Origin: Dethiosulfatarculus sandiegensis
GTDB taxonomy: Bacteria > Desulfobacterota > Desulfarculia > Desulfarculales > Desulfarculaceae
Direction of reading: 5' to 3'
Assembly (NCBI RefSeq): GCF_000931935.2
Contig: NZ_AZAC01000032.1
Location: 40,023 to 77,943, forward strand
DNA length: 37,921 bases
A program made the translations under genes and the position numbers. The notes under the pieces are model-generated. The model searched no databases. It had not been told where the DNA came from and saw only the letters and a list, made by a program, of their open reading frames with translations. Below are positions 31,875 through 37,921 of the stretch, piece after piece. Numbering within the stretch: the first letter of the stretch is position 1; every line of letters starts with the position of its first letter.

Positions 31875-33617
31875 TTAAAATTCCTCAAACCCATCCATAT
31901 CTATATCACCAAAAAGATCATCATCTCCCTTGGCATTCGCAGGCTTGGATTGGGAAGCCTTAGCGGACGGACGGGCGCCTCCGGTCCTGTTCACCGGTTT
32001 TGACGCTGGACGGTTGGCGGCTGTTTTGGCGTTTTTCTTAAGAGGCCTATCCCGGGCAATGGACTCATCGACCCTGAAGCGCCCCATCTGGGCGGACAGC
32101 TCTTCAGCCGCGGCAGCCATCTCCTCGGAAGCGCTGGCCACCTCTTCAACCATGGCCGCATTGCTCTGTACGGCCTCATCCATCAAAGAAACCGCCTTGT
32201 TTACTTCGCCTATACCCTGAGCCTGTTCCTTTATGGAAGCGGTTATCTCCCCGGTAGTCTCTGCCACTGATTTTACGTTTTGAATAATTTCATTAAGCAG
32301 TTCACCACTTTGCTTGACCAGGTTGTTGCCCTGTTCCACCTTGCCCACGCTGTCCGTAATCAATTCCTGAATCTCCTTGGCCGCCTTGGCGCTGCGTCCG
32401 GCAAGATTGCGCACCTCCCCGGCCACCACGGCAAAGCCCCTTCCCGCCTCACCTGCTCTGGCCGCCTCTACGGCTGCATTCAGGGCCAGCAAATTAGTCT
32501 GGAAGGCAATCTCATTCACGACAGTGGTAATCTCGTTAATCTTATGGCTGGCGGTGTTCACCTCTTCCATTGCCGTTATGGTGGTCTTAACCACCTGGCC
32601 GCCTTTTTCCGCCATGTCGGCTGTCTTTTGAGCCAGAGCATTGGCCTGGTTGGCGTGTTCCGCTTCCTGGTTAACCGCGGAACTCATCTCTTCCATGGCG
32701 CTTGCTGTTTCTTCTATGGAAGAAGCCTGCTGCTGGATGCGCTCGCTTAAATTCTGATTACCCAGACTTATTTCATCGGTTGAGCGGCGCACTATGGAGG
32801 TGGACTCCTTGGCGCCTGCGATCAGGTCATGCAACTTTTGTACAAAACGGTTGAACTCACGGCAGAGTTTACCGACTTCGTCCTTGGTGGTCACCTCAAG
32901 TCTGGCCCTGAGATCCCCATCCCCTTCTGCAATATCCTTGACTAAAACCAAGGCCCTCAGCAAAGGAGCGGTGATGGTCTTGCTCATAAATACACTGGCC
33001 AGGATTGTAAGCACAAATATGCCAAGCACCACAGCTAAAATAGTGTAGGTTATCGCGGCTACTTGTTTTTTCACATCATCAACATAAATACCGGTGCCAA
33101 CCAGCCAACCCCATTCCGGGACCAGTTTTACGTAACTCAATTTGGGCTGGGGGTTCTGCTCACCCGGCTTGGCGTAATAATAGTCAACAAACCCCGCGCC
33201 TTTTGATTTACCGACCCGGGCCATCTCCCAAAAAAACCTTTTGCCATTGGCATCGGTGGCGTCTGCCATGCTTTTGCCTTGCAAATCCTTATTTATCGGA
33301 TGCATCAAAATAACCGCATCCAGATCGGTAACCCAGAAATAATTATCCCCCATATAGCGTATGGCGCCGATATCCGCAGCTGCCTCTGCCTGGGCCTCTT
33401 TTTGGGGCATGCGGCCGCTCTTGGCCTCTTCCGCATAGTGGGAAACAATGCTGACTGCAACCTCAACCAGGTTTCTAGTCTTTTCCTGTTTCTCTTTGAA
33501 AATTTGTTTTTCTATGGTGGGAATCACCCAGACATAGGTAAGGGCCATGAGCAAGGCTGCACCCAAGGCCAACACCATTATTTTAGAACGAACCGATAAA
33601 TTTATTCCGCGACGCAT
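31875..33617 (-). CDS. Methyl-accepting chemotaxis protein with single Cache domain
   Basis: 580 residues. TM1 is near the N terminus. A periplasmic sCache_2 domain (about 30-185) has NYFWVTDLDAVILMHP and WGWLVGTGIYVDDV. TM2, HAMP and the long signalling coiled coil follow; the hairpin tip reads EIAFQTNLLALNAAVEAARA. The C-terminal tail is Lys/Pro-rich and ends GFEEF, without a clear CheR pentapeptide. sCache_2 domains bind small carboxylates; the ligand is unknown. ATG 33617 with GAGGGA is better than TTG 33629. Confidence 0.92.
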   Translation of the reverse strand: MRRGINLSVRSKIMVLALGAALLMALTYVWVIPTIEKQIFKEKQEKTRNLVEVAVSIVSHYAEEAKSGRMPQKEAQAEAAADIGAIRYMGDNYFWVTDLDAVILMHPINKDLQGKSMADATDANGKRFFWEMARVGKSKGAGFVDYYYAKPGEQNPQPKLSYVKLVPEWGWLVGTGIYVDDVKKQVAAITYTILAVVLGIFVLTILASVFMSKTITAPLLRALVLVKDIAEGDGDLRARLEVTTKDEVGKLCREFNRFVQKLHDLIAGAKESTSIVRRSTDEISLGNQNLSERIQQQASSIEETASAMEEMSSAVNQEAEHANQANALAQKTADMAEKGGQVVKTTITAMEEVNTASHKINEITTVVNEIAFQTNLLALNAAVEAARAGEAGRGFAVVAGEVRNLAGRSAKAAKEIQELITDSVGKVEQGNNLVKQSGELLNEIIQNVKSVAETTGEITASIKEQAQGIGEVNKAVSLMDEAVQSNAAMVEEVASASEEMAAAAEELSAQMGRFRVDESIARDRPLKKNAKTAANRPASKPVNRTGGARPSAKASQSKPANAKGDDDLFGDIDMDGFEEF

Positions 33618-33759
33618 AAGTTCCCTCAAATATTAATTTAAAAACGTGGTACTTAATATTTGAACACAATATACAGGCAAAGGTCAAAAAAAAGTCTCAC
33701 TAGTGCATTAATTTAAAAACCTTCCTTTGCCTTTTCCGCAAAGCGGCAATTAAGTCGTA

Positions 33760-35403
33760 TTATTCATTTCGGTCATGTTCTTTCATATTTTTCCAGTAGC
33801 CATGCGCAGCCCTGATCCAGGAAAGATTATCACTTATGTAATCAATGCCTTGTAAAAGCATATTATAGTAATCCAGAGGCCTTTTGACGCACAGATTCAC
33901 TGCCCTGAAAAAAGCCTGTTCCATGGCTCCGGCCATGTTTGCGTAAAGAGGATTTTGTCTTCTGTATTGAATCTTATCCAAACCGTTTTTAGCAAAGACA
34001 TCTCCCCATAGGCCATGAATCCCCTTAAAAGAAACATCTTCCCTGAATAAAATACCGGTTGTGTGATTGACTGAGTTCTTAGGCTTAAGCCAGGGGCAGA
34101 TCCTGAAATCAAACCCCGGGTCCAGAATCTGGTCAACCAGGCCGCCGGTGGCCCGAGCCAAACCGACACAACCATTTTGATAAAACTCATTGGCCATACC
34201 AAAAGGCTCATAAAAGGAAGGCATCAAGCCAAAATGACAAGCCTGAATTATCTGGGGATATCCCCTCTCCATCCGGAAGGGTAAAACCAGCACGTTCTCA
34301 GGATGTTCATAGGCTAATTTTGTGAGAAACATCAGCTCTTCAAATCCCTGACCACCCGGCATGGGCAAGAATACAAATCCGGCCTCACCTTTTTTCCGCA
34401 AAAACCTTTCCACCGCCCAGGCGGCCAGATCATAGCCTTTTTGATTAAAATCAGCCCTGCCTGCCATCACCAGCCAGGGTAGCCCTTTGGTGTGACTGAA
34501 AAACACCTTTGGCTCACCCCAAACTGGATACTCAAGGTCGGGCTGGTGTTCGTTTACAGCCTTGATAAACTCAGACCGGTATTTTTGTTTCCATGCTTCC
34601 AAGCCTTGGAATTGATTCTGCCGCATTTCTTTAAGCAGGTCCCCGCCTATGGAAAGACTGGCAAAGGGACCGTTGTTCACCCCAACTAATCTGTCTTGCA
34701 GGGCCTTGGTCAAATGGGGCGCCATAACCTTACATTGCAGGGGATCGCCTTTGATATCCGCCGCAAAACCGTCAGAGACCGTAAAGACAGGATGCGCCAC
34801 CTTGGAGAGGCCCTGGTCCAAAAGACTCACCCCCGAAAGGCCGGAAGGGTCGTAACCCGCCTCACGCAGATCTGAATTATCGGCCGAGGCGTCATAGGTA
34901 TTGTGCAGGACCAGAAAAAAACGCCTGCCCTGCCTGGATGACCGGTTGGAAAGACAGGTGGAAATTGTTTGCCAGTCTTTAAGCATTACAAGCTGTTTTT
35001 CATGAGGCCGAATCTTATCTAAAAAGGAAAGCGCCATGCGGCCAAAAAGCAAAGAATCCCTGACCAGGTCTTTTTGGGCCAAGGCATAGGGATGGGGGCT
35101 GCCCCTGAAGTACTCCCCGCCCTCCGGCTTAAGAAAAAACCATTCAACACCTGAGGCTTCGTAAAGGTGCGCCGTGGCCTTTTTTTCCAGGTTCTGTGGG
35201 CTGTAAGGGTATGAAAATTCAACAAGCCGATTAAAATCTTTTATCTTGATCACCCGGTGGTGAAAGGGGCTCAACACAGTCACCGGTTTTTCGGAAGCTT
35301 TAGCCAAGGCTCGTGGCAGGTGCTTCATCACCGCGGCAATGCCTGCGCAGGGAGTATAAGGAGTTTCGTAGGAGAGAATATACAGACGGGTTTTTGGCTC
35401 CAT
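33760..35403 (-). CDS. GT5-like glycosyltransferase (glycogen/starch synthase fold)
   Basis: 547 residues. The N-terminal domain opens YILSYETPYTPCAGIAAVMK, similar to the KxGGL sugar-nucleotide loop of glycogen synthases with GG altered to AG. The C-terminal domain has AGRADFNQKGYD and the acceptor/donor motif PSFYEPFGMANEFYQNG, followed by RATGGLVDQI, as in GT5 (ExxxxxxxE pair). It likely extends an alpha-glucan or similar polymer from a nucleotide sugar. ATG 35403 has AGGAG at ideal distance; the longer frame is discarded. No other glycogen gene is adjacent. Confidence 0.82.
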   Translation of the reverse strand: MEPKTRLYILSYETPYTPCAGIAAVMKHLPRALAKASEKPVTVLSPFHHRVIKIKDFNRLVEFSYPYSPQNLEKKATAHLYEASGVEWFFLKPEGGEYFRGSPHPYALAQKDLVRDSLLFGRMALSFLDKIRPHEKQLVMLKDWQTISTCLSNRSSRQGRRFFLVLHNTYDASADNSDLREAGYDPSGLSGVSLLDQGLSKVAHPVFTVSDGFAADIKGDPLQCKVMAPHLTKALQDRLVGVNNGPFASLSIGGDLLKEMRQNQFQGLEAWKQKYRSEFIKAVNEHQPDLEYPVWGEPKVFFSHTKGLPWLVMAGRADFNQKGYDLAAWAVERFLRKKGEAGFVFLPMPGGQGFEELMFLTKLAYEHPENVLVLPFRMERGYPQIIQACHFGLMPSFYEPFGMANEFYQNGCVGLARATGGLVDQILDPGFDFRICPWLKPKNSVNHTTGILFREDVSFKGIHGLWGDVFAKNGLDKIQYRRQNPLYANMAGAMEQAFFRAVNLCVKRPLDYYNMLLQGIDYISDNLSWIRAAHGYWKNMKEHDRNE

Positions 35404-35530
35404 GCCATTCTCCTTTTGACTTATCCAACTCGAAAAACATGCCATACACATTAAACACGGTCCGATGGTTCCACTTACCCCCTTTAAAAGCAAGCTTTTT
35501 CAGTGCCCCACCCTGGCCGGAATTATGCCC

Positions 35531-35574
35531 TTGCATATACCCCCCATATGTATATACTCATACCCAGTATAAGT
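35531..35574 (+). promoter_or_regulatory. Promoter with CsoR-type operator
   Basis: TTGCAT (35531-35536) and TATACT (35553-35558), 16 bases apart, form a promoter. Its spacer holds ATATACCCCCCATATGTAT, a C6 tract flanked by AT-rich half-sites, the style of site bound by CsoR/RcnR-family proteins. Repression by the downstream CsoR is expected. Confidence 0.65.
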
Positions 35575-35586
35575 AAGGAGGAACTC

Positions 35587-35862
35587 ATGGCGCTGTGCGG
35601 TGATGATCACCAGAAATTAATCATGCGGATAAACCGGATCGAAGGTCAGATTCGCGGGCTCAAAAAAATGGTTGAACAGGACCAGGACTGTATGGATGTG
35701 CTGAAACAGGTGGCCGCGGTCAAAGGGGCAGTGCGCTCATTGGGCATGGTCATCTTGGAAGATCACATCAAAGGTTGTGTCTCCACTGCCATTGAGACCC
35801 ATGACCATGAAGATGATCTCATAGGGCAAGTGTTAGACATCTTTAACAAATTCAGTTCATGA
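35587..35862 (+). CDS. csoR: CsoR-family copper-sensing repressor
   Basis: 91 residues, all-helical DUF156 fold: RINRIEGQIRGLKKMVEQ, then LKQVAAVKGAV. Cys35, His60 and Cys64 form the C-H-C set that binds Cu(I) in CsoR; the RcnR nickel/cobalt set would have His at 64, and CstR would lack the His. Metal binding releases DNA. AAGGAGG precedes ATG 35587. It is followed after ten bases by a P1B-type ATPase, so they form one operon. Confidence 0.9.
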   Translation: MALCGDDHQKLIMRINRIEGQIRGLKKMVEQDQDCMDVLKQVAAVKGAVRSLGMVILEDHIKGCVSTAIETHDHEDDLIGQVLDIFNKFSS

Positions 35863-35872
35863 GGTGTTCAAG

Positions 35873-37759
<1,887 letters not shown>

Positions 37760-37775
37760 TCCATTTAGTGCAAAT

Positions 37776-37805
37776 ATGAACCGCTCAAATTATTGAGCGG
37801 TTCAT
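37776..37805 (+). terminator. Perfect 13-bp stem-loop after the metal ATPase gene
   Basis: Arms 37776-37788 and 37793-37805 pair fully around ATTA. There is no long U tract, but the position right after the operon suggests termination or mRNA protection. Confidence 0.6.
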
Positions 37806-37812
37806 TAGCTTG

Positions 37813-37885
37813 CTGACAAAGTCCTCCTGGACTTTGTCAGAGGCCACTTGGCAAAAACGCAGTTTTGCTAACTGGTTCGAATTAC
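37813..37885. repeat. Double-hairpin intergenic repeat, copy 2
   Basis: Same unit as 31744-31816. The first hairpin is perfect here (CTGACAAAGTCC with GGACTTTGTCAG around TCCT); the second has two changes that weaken pairing. It ends TTCGAATTAC, as copy 1 ends TAGAATTAC. Confidence 0.75.
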
Positions 37886-37921
37886 TAGTCTTAAGAAAGC
37901 CTGGTAGTGTCAATAATCTTT

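Overview
The window looks like one chromosomal stretch of a Gram-negative anaerobe, most plausibly a sulfate-reducer-like member of Desulfobacterota (deltaproteobacteria). This is an inference from the protein types: a ferredoxin-tailed aldo/keto reductase, a LytS/LytTR pair beside a LolCDE-like export operon with an outer-membrane beta-barrel, and a BMP-type nucleoside ABC transporter. Most genes are moderately GC-rich with good Shine-Dalgarno sites. I see no rRNA, tRNA or CRISPR array.

Layout. 1-7.6 kb: a possible IS end, glutamate dehydrogenase, a membrane metallophosphoesterase, and a four-gene BMP-type ABC importer (binding protein, double ATPase, two permeases) with a 17-bp-spaced promoter and a strong hairpin after the binding-protein gene. 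7.9-14.9 kb: eight co-directional, mostly overlapping minus-strand genes: TPR-like secreted protein, LolD-like ATPase, FtsX/MacB-like permease, LolA-like periplasmic protein, beta-barrel, one-span membrane protein, LytS-like sensor kinase and LytTR regulator. This probably couples envelope export to its own sensor. 15-20 kb: aldo/keto reductase, a GGDEF-like protein with a degenerate active site behind a structured leader, and a MarR-MFS unit with a clear promoter.

20.06-25.7 kb is an AT-rich accessory island. Its left part holds small cassette-like minus-strand genes (GNAT, cupin, a P-loop kinase broken by an early TAG, a truncated AbiEi-like ORF). These lie among two diverged direct repeats, three copies of a palindromic repeat and attC-like half-sites. 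Its right part holds a tightly coupled two-gene unit: a SIR2-domain protein followed by an HTH-less protein built on the ligand-binding domain of DeoR regulators. I recognise no named system with this composition. It is my main candidate for an undescribed defence (NAD-depleting) module in which a sugar-phosphate/nucleotide sensor domain controls a SIR2 effector.

26-37.9 kb returns to native-looking genes: a class V aminotransferase with a RidA-family partner, a small secreted protein, an M20 peptidase, a TetR-methyltransferase operon with a near-perfect palindromic operator, a Cache-domain chemoreceptor, a GT5-like glycosyltransferase, and a CsoR-P1B-ATPase copper-type operon. Two copies of a double-hairpin intergenic repeat lie at 31.7 and 37.8 kb.
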